Shown: positions 24,152-32,965, counted from the first letter of the stretch. The stretch is 32,965 nt of DNA from Pseudomonadales bacterium (GCA_016779565.1 JADHNJ010000029.1:1-32965); one strand, 5' to 3'. Numbers and translations are program-made. Notes: generated by a model not told the origin, from the letters alone.

Positions 24152-25117
24152 ATGAAACAACTTGGCAAACTTTGGCCCGTCAGCGGCTACACCTTGGGCG
24201 GCGGCGGTATTGGCCAGGTCTGGGGAGCGACTGACCGGGAGGAAGCGGTTCTAACCGTTCAAGAAGCTATTAACCGAGGCGTTACCCTCCTCGATTTGGC
24301 GCCTATGTATGGCCGCGGAGAGGCTGAAGCTGTGGTCGGCGAAGCCTTTAACGGTCACTTGCCTGAAGGTGTCTCAGTGACCTCAAAGTGTTTATTAGGA
24401 ACTGATACGCCAGAAGCTACCCTAGACAAGCTTGAACGATCAATTACAAGAAGCCTCGAAGCGCTTCGGCTATCGAAAATCGATTTGTTTTTTTTGCACT
24501 CTCAAATCATTGAAGATGATTACGTTTTCGAAGGTGAACTCGCAGAGACCCAAAATAAGTGGTCTGTGACCCTTGAGGCCTTTGATAACGCCGTGAGACC
24601 CGCCTTTGAACGTTTAAAAAGTCAGGGGCTCATTAATGCTTGGGGTATCACAGGCACAGGCCATCCCAATGCAATCGAACACGTCATGCAGAGTGATACA
24701 CCGCCTGCGGCTGTCCAGCTCATCAGTAACCTACTTGATAGCCCCGGTAGTCTTAAGCGCTATCCAGAACCTGCAAGGCCCAGAGCCTTGATGCAAATCG
24801 CTCAATCCCAAGGGATTGGCATCATGGGCATTAGAGCCGTTCAAGCTGGCGCTCTGTGCGCCGCTTTTGATCGGACGCTTCCGGAAGATCATCCTGAACA
24901 AATCGATTATCGTCGGGCGGCGCCTTTTCGAGCCTTGTGTGACCGTTGGCATGAAGATCCCGCGGTCATCGCCCATCGTTATGCCCGATCAATCCCAGAG
25001 GTGGATACGGTTGTTTTAGGCGTTAAAAACCGAACCGAACTTCGCGCTTGTCTTGACAATGATGCGTTGCTATCCCGTCAGCAAATTGCTGCTATCGATG
25101 ATTTAAAACTACGGTAG
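24152..25117 (+). CDS. aldo/keto reductase
   Basis: A 321-residue TIM-barrel oxidoreductase that uses NADPH to reduce aldehydes or ketones, or works in reverse on sugars. The catalytic tetrad is complete: Asp48 and Tyr53 (LLDLAPMYGRGEAE), Lys79 (VTSKCLL) and His116 (LFFLHSQ). The NADP-binding C-terminal region includes ARSIPEVDTVVLGVKNRTEL. No strong Shine-Dalgarno site is seen: GGGGAC lies close to the ATG. It follows the GPH symporter gene and may share its transcript, which would fit a sugar or sugar-derivative substrate, but this is inference. Confidence 0.92.
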   Translation: MKQLGKLWPVSGYTLGGGGIGQVWGATDREEAVLTVQEAINRGVTLLDLAPMYGRGEAEAVVGEAFNGHLPEGVSVTSKCLLGTDTPEATLDKLERSITRSLEALRLSKIDLFFLHSQIIEDDYVFEGELAETQNKWSVTLEAFDNAVRPAFERLKSQGLINAWGITGTGHPNAIEHVMQSDTPPAAVQLISNLLDSPGSLKRYPEPARPRALMQIAQSQGIGIMGIRAVQAGALCAAFDRTLPEDHPEQIDYRRAAPFRALCDRWHEDPAVIAHRYARSIPEVDTVVLGVKNRTELRACLDNDALLSRQQIAAIDDLKLR

Positions 25118-25235
25118 AATGCTCTTGACGTCGGCGCACGCCTTGGCGCCCGAGCAAACTAAACCGATGCACCCGACCGCTGCGGCATCGACATCGGCGA
25201 TAACCGCAACTTTATTTTGAGGACAACCCCTTCAC

Positions 25236-28007
25236 ATGATTAACACTCGCTCAAGAACCTTTATCGCGCGCTTCATGCTTTTAACAGCCTTTTTCATAAC
25301 CGGGTGCAGCACTGAAACCGACACTCCGATCAAACCCACCGATGAGGTCCTTAAAAGTCCGAATGATGTACGAGACTATCGACATTTAACCCTTGAAAAC
25401 GGCATGCGTGTGCTGCTCATCTCTGATGCCCAAGCTGATAAATCTGCAGCCGCCTTAGTAGCCTTTAGGGGTAATTTTCACGACCCTGACGATCGTCCGG
25501 GACTTGCGCACTTTCTTGAGCATATGCTTTTTATCGGCACCGAGAAGTACCCCGAACCAGATGGCTACTTCTCCTTCGTCCAAAAGCACGGCGGGAACTC
25601 TAATGCCTATACCTCGACAGATCACACCAACTACTTCTTCGATGTGCAACCTGAGTTTTTTCCAGAGGCGCTTGATCGTTTTGCGCAATTTTTCATTGCC
25701 CCACTGCTAGACAAAGCTTACGTGGAGCGCGAAAAAAACGCGGTGCATTCCGAATATAAAATGCAAATCAAGGACGATGGCTGGCGGGGGTTCATGGTGC
25801 AAAAAGTTGCGATCAACCCAGAGCACCCACTATCAAAATTCAATATTGGTACCCTGGATTCACTCGATGGTGACGTCTACGACGCTTTGGTGGATTTCTT
25901 CGAGCGGAATTATTCGGCCAATCAAATGGGCGCAGTGATATTGCACAACGAACCCCTTGATAATCTTGAGCCTTGGGTAGCGGCGTTATTTGAGCAGGTG
26001 CCTAATCGCAACCTAAAGCCTCTTAACCTTACAACACCGCTACAAACCGCTGAGCAACTACCGGCAACCTTGAAACATCAAACCTTAAAGACTGACCGAA
26101 GTGTTTCATTTTCGTTCCCGATTCCAACGATTGAGCCGCTTTATAAATCAAAACCAACTGGTTACATTGGCTCGCTCATTGGTCATGAGGGAGAAGGCAG
26201 TTTGCATCAGCTGCTGACTCGCAATGGCTGGATTACCTCGCTCGGTGCCGGTAGCCAAAATATCGATCAAGCCAATGCCTATTTTGGTATTGATATCGGA
26301 CTGACCGAGGCGGGTTACGAGCAGATCGACGCCATTACCGATTTGGTATTTGATTTTATAGAGCTGCTACAGGCCAGCGAGCCAAAGGCCTATCTTTATG
26401 ACGAGGCCGCAACGGTTGCTGAGCTCGGATTTCGGTTTCGTGAGCAAATACCGTCAATTGCTACGGTACAAAGTCTTGCCCCAAATCTTATGAAGTACCC
26501 TGCAGAAGATTTGCTTGTTGCGCCGTATCTGCTCGAAGATTTTGATCCAAAAGTCATCGCAACCTATCTTAGCTACTTAACTGAGGATAATGTCTTAGTG
26601 ACGGTCGCCGGACCCGATATTAAAGGCGATACAGTTGAACCCTGGTTCGATGTTGCCTACGAGCTGACTCCGGGCGTCACCCGGGGCGAAGCTGATGGCA
26701 AACCTTTAGCATTGCCTGCGCCAAATCCTTTTTTACCAGAAGATCTAGAGCTTGTTAGCACCGAGACAACACAACCAACCCTTTTGCAATCCGAGGACGG
26801 TATTAATCTTTATTTGGCAACGGATACCGAATTTGGCGTGCCCAGGGCGATGATGCACTTAAGCCTGCGCAGTACCGGCGGCCTGATCTCGGCTGAGGAT
26901 CGTGTGCGCGGCATGCTATATCGCAACCTAGTAGAGGACGATCTCACCGCTCTCGCCTACCCCGCGATGTTGGCTGGCGTTTCATATGGTATCGCAGCGC
27001 CGCCAGCCGGCTTTCGGGTTAGCTTGGGCGGTTATCACGACAAGCAACTCACGCTTCTGCAGATGGTCTTGAGTCGGTTAACCAGTCTTGAGATTAATCC
27101 CGAGCGCTTCAAAGTGATTAAGACTGAGCTAACGCAAAATATCGAAAATTCTTTAAAGGATCGCCCCTATCAGCAAGCTTTGGGGCACTTGCAAGATACC
27201 TTGGTCTCTTCTGCATGGCCCGCCGACGTTCAGCTTGCAGCGCTTGACGAAGTCACTGTCGATAACTTGGGCGCCTGGAGAGATGCCTATTTTAAACAGA
27301 TCAATGTAGAGGCAATTTTGGTCGGCAATGTTACGAGATCGGTGGCAGACGCGGTTAAAAGAGAACTTCAAAAGACGTTAAAGACGGCAACCTTTGAACC
27401 TCAGCGGCCTGTGATCACCATCGCAAACTCGCCCATAGAGGAAATACTGCCGATTGATCACAATGACGCATCGATGGTTTTCTATCTACAAAATGACGAT
27501 GACACCCTAGCGCAGACGGCCAAAAGTCAGCTGCTCGGGCACATCATCGGGCCGCAGTATTTTTCATCACTACGGACTGATCAGCAATTGGGTTATGTCG
27601 TGAACGCGTCGGCCATGACATTTGAGCAACACAGCGGGCTTAGGTTTATCATCCAGTCCCCGTCAGCACCCGCTGCAGCGCTCCATGAAAAGACGCTGGA
27701 ATTCTTAACGGCGCAAACCGAGCGATTAGCCAATATGACCGAGGATGAGTACGCAGAGAACCAGCAAGGCTTGATTGCCCAGCTTCTAGAAAAAGATAAA
27801 AACTTAGGTGAGCGCGCTTGGCGTTATTGGACCGACCTTGATGATGGATACACCAAGTTTGATCGGCGCCGACAGCTGGCAACCGCCATAGAGGCGACCG
27901 ACCAATCGGACCTTCGGCAATATCTTGCTCAGATGCTCGAAAAAGCAGATTCGCAATACGTGCTGATTACAAGTTTAGGCAAATTGGGGGCAACAGAGGC
28001 GCTGTAG
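25236..28007 (+). CDS. M16 family (insulinase/pitrilysin-type) zinc metalloprotease, lipoprotein
   Basis: A 923-residue protein with four M16-type domains, matching full-length pitrilysin and insulysin. A signal peptide with lipobox ITGC (lipidation at Cys24, then Ser) predicts a lipoprotein, probably in the outer membrane facing the periplasm. The inverted zinc motif HFLEH lies at 92-96 and the third zinc ligand is probably Glu173 (NAVHSEY). NSNAYTSTDHTNYFF (121-135) is the usual substrate-side block. QLGYVVNASA near the C-terminus matches the conserved LGYVV motif of the last domain. It would degrade small peptides. AGGAC at about 25220 serves as ribosome-binding site. A hairpin lies between its stop and the convergent MDR gene. 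Confidence 0.94.
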   Translation: MINTRSRTFIARFMLLTAFFITGCSTETDTPIKPTDEVLKSPNDVRDYRHLTLENGMRVLLISDAQADKSAAALVAFRGNFHDPDDRPGLAHFLEHMLFIGTEKYPEPDGYFSFVQKHGGNSNAYTSTDHTNYFFDVQPEFFPEALDRFAQFFIAPLLDKAYVEREKNAVHSEYKMQIKDDGWRGFMVQKVAINPEHPLSKFNIGTLDSLDGDVYDALVDFFERNYSANQMGAVILHNEPLDNLEPWVAALFEQVPNRNLKPLNLTTPLQTAEQLPATLKHQTLKTDRSVSFSFPIPTIEPLYKSKPTGYIGSLIGHEGEGSLHQLLTRNGWITSLGAGSQNIDQANAYFGIDIGLTEAGYEQIDAITDLVFDFIELLQASEPKAYLYDEAATVAELGFRFREQIPSIATVQSLAPNLMKYPAEDLLVAPYLLEDFDPKVIATYLSYLTEDNVLVTVAGPDIKGDTVEPWFDVAYELTPGVTRGEADGKPLALPAPNPFLPEDLELVSTETTQPTLLQSEDGINLYLATDTEFGVPRAMMHLSLRSTGGLISAEDRVRGMLYRNLVEDDLTALAYPAMLAGVSYGIAAPPAGFRVSLGGYHDKQLTLLQMVLSRLTSLEINPERFKVIKTELTQNIENSLKDRPYQQALGHLQDTLVSSAWPADVQLAALDEVTVDNLGAWRDAYFKQINVEAILVGNVTRSVADAVKRELQKTLKTATFEPQRPVITIANSPIEEILPIDHNDASMVFYLQNDDDTLAQTAKSQLLGHIIGPQYFSSLRTDQQLGYVVNASAMTFEQHSGLRFIIQSPSAPAAALHEKTLEFLTAQTERLANMTEDEYAENQQGLIAQLLEKDKNLGERAWRYWTDLDDGYTKFDRRRQLATAIEATDQSDLRQYLAQMLEKADSQYVLITSLGKLGATEAL

Positions 28008-28060
28008 GAGACACCACGATCACCTTAGACGAGATTTATCTCGCATTTGGATCCCTGCCA

Positions 28061-28086
28061 AAGCCAAGCGCTTCAGCGCTTGGCTT
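28061..28086. terminator. perfect 11-bp hairpin between convergent genes, probable bidirectional terminator
   Basis: AAGCCAAGCGC (28061-28071), loop TTCA, GCGCTTGGCTT (28076-28086). It lies 53 bases after the M16 stop and just beyond the stop of the MDR gene on the other strand. There is no long T-run on either side, so efficiency is uncertain, but position and symmetry fit a shared terminator. Confidence 0.65.
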
Positions 28087-28088
28087 GG

Positions 28089-29093
28089 TTAATCAGGGCT
28101 TTCTAGCCGTAACAATTGTTTGCCGAAGTTTGCCCCATTGAAGACCCGCTGCAAAGTGGCCGGGATTTGCTCGAAGCCTTCTTGAATATCTTCTTTGTAG
28201 AGCAGATCACCCGACGCCAACCACTTGGCCAACCGATCACGAGCCGCTGGAAAGTCAGCAGCGTAATCTGTCACCAAGAACCCTAACATTGAGGCTCTTT
28301 GAAATACCAAATTAAAGTAATTGGCTGGACCTGGTGGTAATACCGCCTCCTGATATCGGGAAATCCCGCCACAAATCACCACCCGCGCATTAAGAGCAAT
28401 GCAAGCCAAGGCATCGTTTAAAATCGAGCCACCAACATTATCGAAATAAACGTTCACCCCACTCGGACAGGTTTCACGAATCATGGCTTTGACGCGATCA
28501 TTTTTATAGTCAATCGCTGCATCAAACCCGAGTTCGTTGACTAACCAAGCACACTTGTCCGGCCCGCCTGCGATACCGACCACTCGACAACCCGCAAGCC
28601 GCGCCAGTTGCCCGACAATCGATCCGGTGGCGCCTGCTGCCCCGGAAACTAAAACTGTGTCACCGGGTGTCGGTTGACCCACGCGCAGTAGTCCAAAATA
28701 AGCAGTCAATCCAGTGCCACCCAATGGCCCTAAGTAGGCCGACCATGGCGCAGCATTGGATAGAGGCTCCACTTGCGTGCCCGGTAGCGTCGCGTATCGC
28801 TGCCATCCCAAACTACCCATGACTTTAGTACCTACCGCTATGCTCGACACCTTAGACTCGATGACTTCACCAATACCTGTTGCCCGCATCACCTGACCGA
28901 CTTCGGTGGCAGCCGCGTATCCTATATTCTCCATTTGTCCTTTTTGAGAGGGGTCGAAACTCAATAATTCGACCCTGACTCGCACTTCGCCGGACGAGAG
29001 CTCGTCCAGAGATACCACTTGCTTGAGGAAATCATCCTGTTCTAGCGGGCGACCTTTGGGATTACCGTTGATTAACCATTGCTCGTTTTGCAT
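28089..29093 (-). CDS. zinc-free MDR NADP-dependent oxidoreductase (prostaglandin/curcumin reductase-like)
   Basis: A 334-residue medium-chain dehydrogenase/reductase of the leukotriene B4 12-hydroxydehydrogenase or CurA type, which reduces alpha,beta-unsaturated carbonyl double bonds with NADPH. The nucleotide-binding motif GAAGATG is at 151-157. The N-terminal QWLINGNPKGRP, the LSFDPSQKGQM segment and PLGGTGLTAYFGL are characteristic. No structural or catalytic zinc cysteines are present. The start is ATG 29093 with GGAGG five bases upstream. Pyruvate kinase ends 107 bases upstream on the same strand. No functional tie is evident. Confidence 0.92.
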   Translation of the reverse strand: MQNEQWLINGNPKGRPLEQDDFLKQVVSLDELSSGEVRVRVELLSFDPSQKGQMENIGYAAATEVGQVMRATGIGEVIESKVSSIAVGTKVMGSLGWQRYATLPGTQVEPLSNAAPWSAYLGPLGGTGLTAYFGLLRVGQPTPGDTVLVSGAAGATGSIVGQLARLAGCRVVGIAGGPDKCAWLVNELGFDAAIDYKNDRVKAMIRETCPSGVNVYFDNVGGSILNDALACIALNARVVICGGISRYQEAVLPPGPANYFNLVFQRASMLGFLVTDYAADFPAARDRLAKWLASGDLLYKEDIQEGFEQIPATLQRVFNGANFGKQLLRLESPD

Positions 29094-29200
29094 GCATCCT
29101 CCGAGTGCTCGTATTATTCATCACTGCGCGAACAGTTAAGCACTTCCTAGGGGGTATGTCTCGAGCAGGTGCCCGAATTCTGGACCTTAAAGTGCAATCG

Positions 29201-30655
29201 CTACTGTATTTTATCTCCTACCCGCAGAATTTTGAGCGTATTCGTGCCCCCATGCACATTAATGAAATCGCCTTTGGTCATAATTACCAAATCACCTTTC
29301 CGCAATCCAGCCATATCGCAAACCGTCTGCACCGCTAAATGATTAATCATTTCAGGCTTAATAGCCGATGCTTGAAAATAAACCGGGACAACCCCTCTGT
29401 ACAAAGCTGTTACCTCACTGGTGCCAACTTTCTCTGCCAAGGCAAATATCGGCAGCGAAGACTGAATACGCGACATCCAGCGAGGGGTTGTGCCGGTCTC
29501 CGTTAAACAAATCACGGCCTTGATGCCATGCAAGTGATTAGCGGCATACATCGCAGAGAGGGCCACCGCCTGATCGATATCGGAAAAACCCACGGCCAAG
29601 GGCTGTTGAGTACGCTCAAGGGTAGGATGCCGTTCGGCGCCTTGGATGACCCTGGCCATCGCTTTGACTGTGGCTACCGGATAAGCGCCAATAGCCGTTT
29701 CTGCTGACAGCATCACTGCATCTGTGCCGTCGAGTACCGCATTTGCCACATCAAAAACCTCTGCTCGGGTCGGTGTTGACGCCTCAATCATGGACTCCAT
29801 CATTTGAGTCGCCGTAATCGTCAATTTATTTGCTGAAATGGCGCGGCTAATAAGATCTTTTTGCACCGCAATGAGATTTTCATCGCCAATCTCTACGCCT
29901 AAATCACCCCGTGCGACCATGATGCCATCGGCCGCTGCAATAATTTCTGAGCAAATCGGCTCAGCAATCGCCTCGGCACGTTCCATCTTTGCAATAATTC
30001 TCGCTTGGCTGCCTGCTGCCTCTAACGACGACCTAGCGAGTTCGACATCCCCTGCCGTTTTCACAAATGAGACCGCTAAAAAATCAGTCCTAAGGCTCGC
30101 TGCTGTGGCTAAATCTATAAAATCTTTCTCTGTTAGCGCTGGCGCTGACAACCCACCACCAAACTTATTAACGCCCTTATGGCTCCCTAGAATGCCGCCT
30201 TGAACCACCCGGCAGTTAGCTGTTGAGGTCGTGAGGGTTTCAACCAACAACTCAATTCGCCCATCATCAAGCAACAGTCGGTCGCCCTCTGCGAGGTCAT
30301 CGAGCACCTCGGCATCAAGATAGACGCCCGATTCTGTACCTAAATTTGGATCGCAATCTGCTGATAGTGAAAAGCTCCCACCAGTCGCCAGTTGAGGAGT
30401 GGCATCATTTTCAAATCGACCAATCCTAATTTTAGGTCCTTGGAGGTCACACAGTACGCCAACCGGCGTTCCAAGCTCTGCGCTCATTTGCCGTATTACA
30501 GCAGCATTGGCTCTGTGGTTTTCGGCAGTACCATGAGAGAAGTTTAATCGAAACACATTGACGCCTGCCCGAATCATTCCTCGAATGATGTCCGGACCCT
30601 GGCTACTCGGACCGACTGTCGCCACGATTTTGGTTCGTCGCCAGCTTACCTGCAC
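29201..30655 (-). CDS. pyk: pyruvate kinase
   Basis: A 484-residue glycolytic enzyme converting phosphoenolpyruvate and ADP to pyruvate and ATP. The N-terminal TKIVATVGPSS and VFRLNFSHG, the barrel motif LAVSFVKTAGDV with the catalytic-type Lys, MVARGDLGVEIG, and ITATQMMESMI are all present. The C-terminal domain ends in HGGTNTLKILRVGD. Length is typical. The start is GTG at 30655, supported by TTAGGAGA six bases upstream. It lies 70 bases after the TPR-sulfotransferase gene on the same strand and could be read from the same transcript. Confidence 0.97.
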   Translation of the reverse strand: MQVSWRRTKIVATVGPSSQGPDIIRGMIRAGVNVFRLNFSHGTAENHRANAAVIRQMSAELGTPVGVLCDLQGPKIRIGRFENDATPQLATGGSFSLSADCDPNLGTESGVYLDAEVLDDLAEGDRLLLDDGRIELLVETLTTSTANCRVVQGGILGSHKGVNKFGGGLSAPALTEKDFIDLATAASLRTDFLAVSFVKTAGDVELARSSLEAAGSQARIIAKMERAEAIAEPICSEIIAAADGIMVARGDLGVEIGDENLIAVQKDLISRAISANKLTITATQMMESMIEASTPTRAEVFDVANAVLDGTDAVMLSAETAIGAYPVATVKAMARVIQGAERHPTLERTQQPLAVGFSDIDQAVALSAMYAANHLHGIKAVICLTETGTTPRWMSRIQSSLPIFALAEKVGTSEVTALYRGVVPVYFQASAIKPEMINHLAVQTVCDMAGLRKGDLVIMTKGDFINVHGGTNTLKILRVGDKIQ

Positions 30656-30725
30656 TCACTTTCTCCTAACTATCATGTTTCGAGCTAACGCTCACTTTCA
30701 GTGCTTAGGCGACCTAAACGGGCTC

Positions 30726-32087
30726 TTAAGCCCCAAGGAACCAAGCGTTGGCCTGATGCTTTATCGCCGCGATCTGGGGCAAATGTGCCAAAACCTGCTG
30801 TTTATATTGCAGACCGCTACCCAGTGATTTCGCTGATATTGGGTTTCGTACTTGCGCCGCGCTAGGGGTGAGCACCGGGCGCTCGGATAAATGTGGGGTA
30901 AAGCACAAAGGCTCGGCGGCCAACCCACAATAGGCTAACAATTGGCGAATTTGTGGCTCTGGCGTTTTGACTAGCGCTTCGTAATCTAGGTGATAAATTT
31001 GTCCTGGAAACACCGCATCCCAGTGCTTCATCAAGGTCAAATAACCCTGCCAATAAAAAATAATACCAGGGATCGAATAACTGTACTCGTGCCCCTCAGC
31101 AAAAAATTGCTTGTATACCGATAACGCATTGTCCAGAGGATCCCGAATCACATTTATAATTTTCGCGCTCGGGAACAACCGTTTGATCAGCCCAATATGC
31201 AAAAAGTTGTTTGGGTTTTTATCGATGAATTGAATTTTTTGCTCAGGTCTAAATATTTCACTTAAGCGCAAATAACGCGCCACTAATTCTGAAACTTTAT
31301 CTGCCTGCAAACGCCTTAGGCGCGTCGCATAGCCACCCGCGTGCTCCAAGCTGATCGCGATATCAGACATCAACATCAGCTCGTCTGTGGCCTCAACCTT
31401 GGAATGGGCACTCAAGATTTGTTCGATCAATGTCGATCCTGTACGAGGCATGCCAACGATAAAAATGGGCTCAAAGCTTGACTCAGATGGTGTCCAATCG
31501 GCGGTATGTATGAAATCGATCATCGTTTTGATCAAGGCTTGATATTGCTGGCCTTGGAATGGGCGAATTTGACCAATACCCGCGTTTGCCGCCTCGAAAC
31601 TTGTATAGGCTTGCTCAATGTCTCCAGATGCTTCTTGGTGGGTACCCAGCGCAAATGACGCCAAGCATTGATGTCCCAGTCCGAGTTCGGCACTCGTTGA
31701 TAACGCGCTCAGAGCACGAATTTCAGCAGCGTTAAATTCATAACGCTTTAGATTGGCAAGGCTAAACAGCCCGGTTACCGCAACTTTTTCAATCGGGCTT
31801 TCTGCCACCCTTTGATAGGCCGAAATGGCCTCATCGAACTGACCCTGCGCTTTATACGCATGACCTAGGTTTAGATAATACTTTGGCAGCGAACCCGCTC
31901 TTTTTATGCAATCTTTGAAATGCCCAATGGCTTGATCTATCTGACCAACTTTGAGGTAGATACCGCCGATTTTCTCAAGCGCCGCAACGTCGTTGTTGTC
32001 TTTTGCGAGTTGTTCCTGCAGCGCAATTAAAGCACTTTGATAATCTCGCATTGGCGTTTCGCTAACCGTTGCTTCAATTTCTGACAT
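30726..32087 (-). CDS. TPR-repeat sulfotransferase family protein
   Basis: A 453-residue two-part protein. Roughly residues 30-175 form tetratricopeptide repeats, with clear units around 37-70 (IGGIYLKVGQIDQAIGHF) and 71-104 (YLNLGHAYKAQGQFDEAI). From about 207 on is a sulfotransferase domain with the PAPS 5'-phosphosulfate loop FIVGMPRTGSTLIEQIL and the 3'-phosphate motif NVIRDPLDNALSVY. It would transfer sulfate from PAPS to an unknown acceptor, with the TPR part perhaps binding a protein partner. The start could be GTG 32090 or ATG 32087. AGGAG spacing favours ATG. It begins about 15 bases after the ABC transporter stop, so the two form an operon. No PAPS synthesis gene is visible. Confidence 0.92.
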   Translation of the reverse strand: MSEIEATVSETPMRDYQSALIALQEQLAKDNNDVAALEKIGGIYLKVGQIDQAIGHFKDCIKRAGSLPKYYLNLGHAYKAQGQFDEAISAYQRVAESPIEKVAVTGLFSLANLKRYEFNAAEIRALSALSTSAELGLGHQCLASFALGTHQEASGDIEQAYTSFEAANAGIGQIRPFQGQQYQALIKTMIDFIHTADWTPSESSFEPIFIVGMPRTGSTLIEQILSAHSKVEATDELMLMSDIAISLEHAGGYATRLRRLQADKVSELVARYLRLSEIFRPEQKIQFIDKNPNNFLHIGLIKRLFPSAKIINVIRDPLDNALSVYKQFFAEGHEYSYSIPGIIFYWQGYLTLMKHWDAVFPGQIYHLDYEALVKTPEPQIRQLLAYCGLAAEPLCFTPHLSERPVLTPSAAQVRNPISAKSLGSGLQYKQQVLAHLPQIAAIKHQANAWFLGA

Positions 32088-32102
32088 CACAATGCTCCTG
32101 AA

Positions 32103-32965
32103 TCAGGCTAAGCTTATTTTTGGGCTGAGCGCCTCGGGCTGATTAAATTGGAGGTTCACCATGTCTTGGTACAACGGCTCATTAGCCATCAACCATTGGT
32201 GATTACCCTCAGCAATGACCTTGCCAGCGTCCAGAACAATAATCCGGTCCGCATTCAAGACCGTTGCCAAACGATGGGCAATCACCAAAGTGGTCCGTTC
32301 TCGCCGTAACGCATCCAAAGCTGATTGCACAAGACGCTCACTTTCTGAATCTAAGGCACTCGTTGCTTCATCCAGTAGTAATATCGCAGGGTCCTTTAAT
32401 ACTGCTCTGGCAATAGCAATGCGCTGCTTTTGGCCACCGGATAACCGCGCGCCCTTCTCGCCTAAATCGGTGTCGTAACCCTCTGGCAGGCGTTGCAAAA
32501 ATGCATCCGCATGGGCGATCTCGGCAGCCCGCATAACCTCGGCTCGGGTTGCGTTTGGCGAGCCAAACCGGATGTTCTCGAAAGCACTAATCCCGAAAAT
32601 CACCGACTCTTGAGGCACGATACCAATGCGCCCCCGCAAGCTCGCCAGATCCAGTGTCCTAACATCGTGGCCATCTATCGCAATACTGCCGCTAGAAACA
32701 TCAAACATTCGCAACAGCAATTGCAATAAAGTTGATTTTCCCGCACCAGATGCACCAACAAGCGCAACTTGCTCTCCAGGCTTGATCGATAGGTTCAGCT
32801 TATCAAGGGCTAGGGTATCCGGTCGCGATGGGTAACTAAAACTCACGTTTTCAAGCTCGATTCTACCCGGCCCCTGGCTCACAAGCACCTTGGCGTCGAT
32901 GGGGTTAACAACTTCAGGTTTTTGCACCAGCAACTGGCTAATACGTTCCATCGCGCCAGCAGCAC
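32103..32965 (-). CDS. ABC exporter (MsbA/ABCB type), C-terminal ATPase part; 5' end outside window
   Basis: This is the 3' part of a fused permease-ATPase gene. The frame stays open to the window edge, reading AAGAMERISQLL, the usual linker after the sixth membrane helix. The ATPase domain has the A-loop FSYPSRP, Walker A GASGAGKST, Q-loop VPQES, signature LSGGQ, Walker B ILLLDEATSALD and H-loop AHRLAT, all intact. The transmembrane domain lies beyond the window. Such half-transporters work as homo- or heterodimers exporting lipids, drugs or peptides, and the cargo is unknown. It is co-oriented and almost contiguous with the TPR-sulfotransferase gene. Confidence 0.93.
   Translation of the reverse strand, partial: AAGAMERISQLLVQKPEVVNPIDAKVLVSQGPGRIELENVSFSYPSRPDTLALDKLNLSIKPGEQVALVGASGAGKSTLLQLLLRMFDVSSGSIAIDGHDVRTLDLASLRGRIGIVPQESVIFGISAFENIRFGSPNATRAEVMRAAEIAHADAFLQRLPEGYDTDLGEKGARLSGGQKQRIAIARAVLKDPAILLLDEATSALDSESERLVQSALDALRRERTTLVIAHRLATVLNADRIIVLDAGKVIAEGNHQWLMANEPLYQDMVNLQFNQPEALSPKISLA

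Noticed and set aside
24456-24463. AAGCGCTT in the aldo/keto reductase coding sequence as an operator
   Set aside because: It is explained by codons of the gene and lacks the flanking T and A of the intergenic palindromes.
1-32965. CRISPR arrays, insertion sequences, prophage or integrative element
   Set aside because: No regularly spaced repeats, transposase, integrase, terminal inverted repeats or tRNA-flanked boundary were seen. The short repeats are local and not linked to mobility genes.

Overview
The window looks like chromosomal DNA from a free-living, aerobic, probably marine gammaproteobacterium. This is inferred from gene content: a TPR-sulfotransferase, an M16 lipoprotein protease, a GPH sugar symporter, a Baeyer-Villiger monooxygenase, a molybdenum hydroxylase and several small flavin/deazaflavin-type oxidoreductases. 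Base composition is moderate, Shine-Dalgarno sites are typical, and GTG/TTG starts are fairly common. I see no rRNA, tRNA, CRISPR array, transposase, integrase, phage gene or plasmid gene. The lineage is a guess, since no marker gene was compared.

Layout. Positions 1-440 hold no gene but contain a tandem 13-mer repeat. From 441 to 4556 (+) lie a VOC-fold protein, a fused PyrD-PyrK-like flavoprotein and a Baeyer-Villiger monooxygenase. A PA14-containing GH3 beta-glucosidase (-) and a receiver-domain response regulator (-) follow. Next come an LLM-family oxidoreductase (+) and an amine-oxidase-like flavoprotein (+), whose stop codon interlocks with that of a GT-A-like glycosyltransferase (-). 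After a 0.8 kb gap with direct repeats come ilvE (-), a PPOX/FDOR-type protein (-) and a dienelactone hydrolase (-), then a divergent 2OG-Fe(II) oxygenase (+).

Positions 15712-19717 (-) form a compact operon for a CoxMSL/xanthine-dehydrogenase-type molybdenum hydroxylase: FAD subunit, 2Fe-2S subunit, Mo subunit, and a MoaD/ThiS-like ubiquitin-fold protein ending in Gly-Gly. Upstream is a 0.65 kb gene-free leader with a TTCCT pentamer tract and a terminator-like hairpin. A type-B carboxylesterase (+) and a DDN-like deazaflavin nitroreductase (-) follow. A GPH symporter (+) comes next, preceded by AGCGCT-centred palindromes that look like LacI-family operators. Then come an aldo/keto reductase (+) and a large M16 lipoprotein protease (+). 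The last part (-) holds a zinc-free MDR oxidoreductase, pyruvate kinase, a TPR-sulfotransferase and the 3' part of an ABC exporter gene.

How the genes may work together (inference). The dominant theme is oxidation and hydrolysis of small organic compounds: BVMO, 2OG oxygenase, Mo hydroxylase, amine oxidase, dienelactone hydrolase, carboxylesterase, MDR and AKR reductases. A smaller sugar theme consists of the GH3 glucosidase and the GPH symporter. ABC exporter, sulfotransferase and pyruvate kinase run in one direction and may be co-transcribed. The points most worth a second look are the PyrD-PyrK fusion with a DPD/archaeal-like active-site motif, the sulfur-carrier-like protein inside the Mo-hydroxylase operon, the palindromes before the sugar transporter, and three F420-associated protein families in one window.
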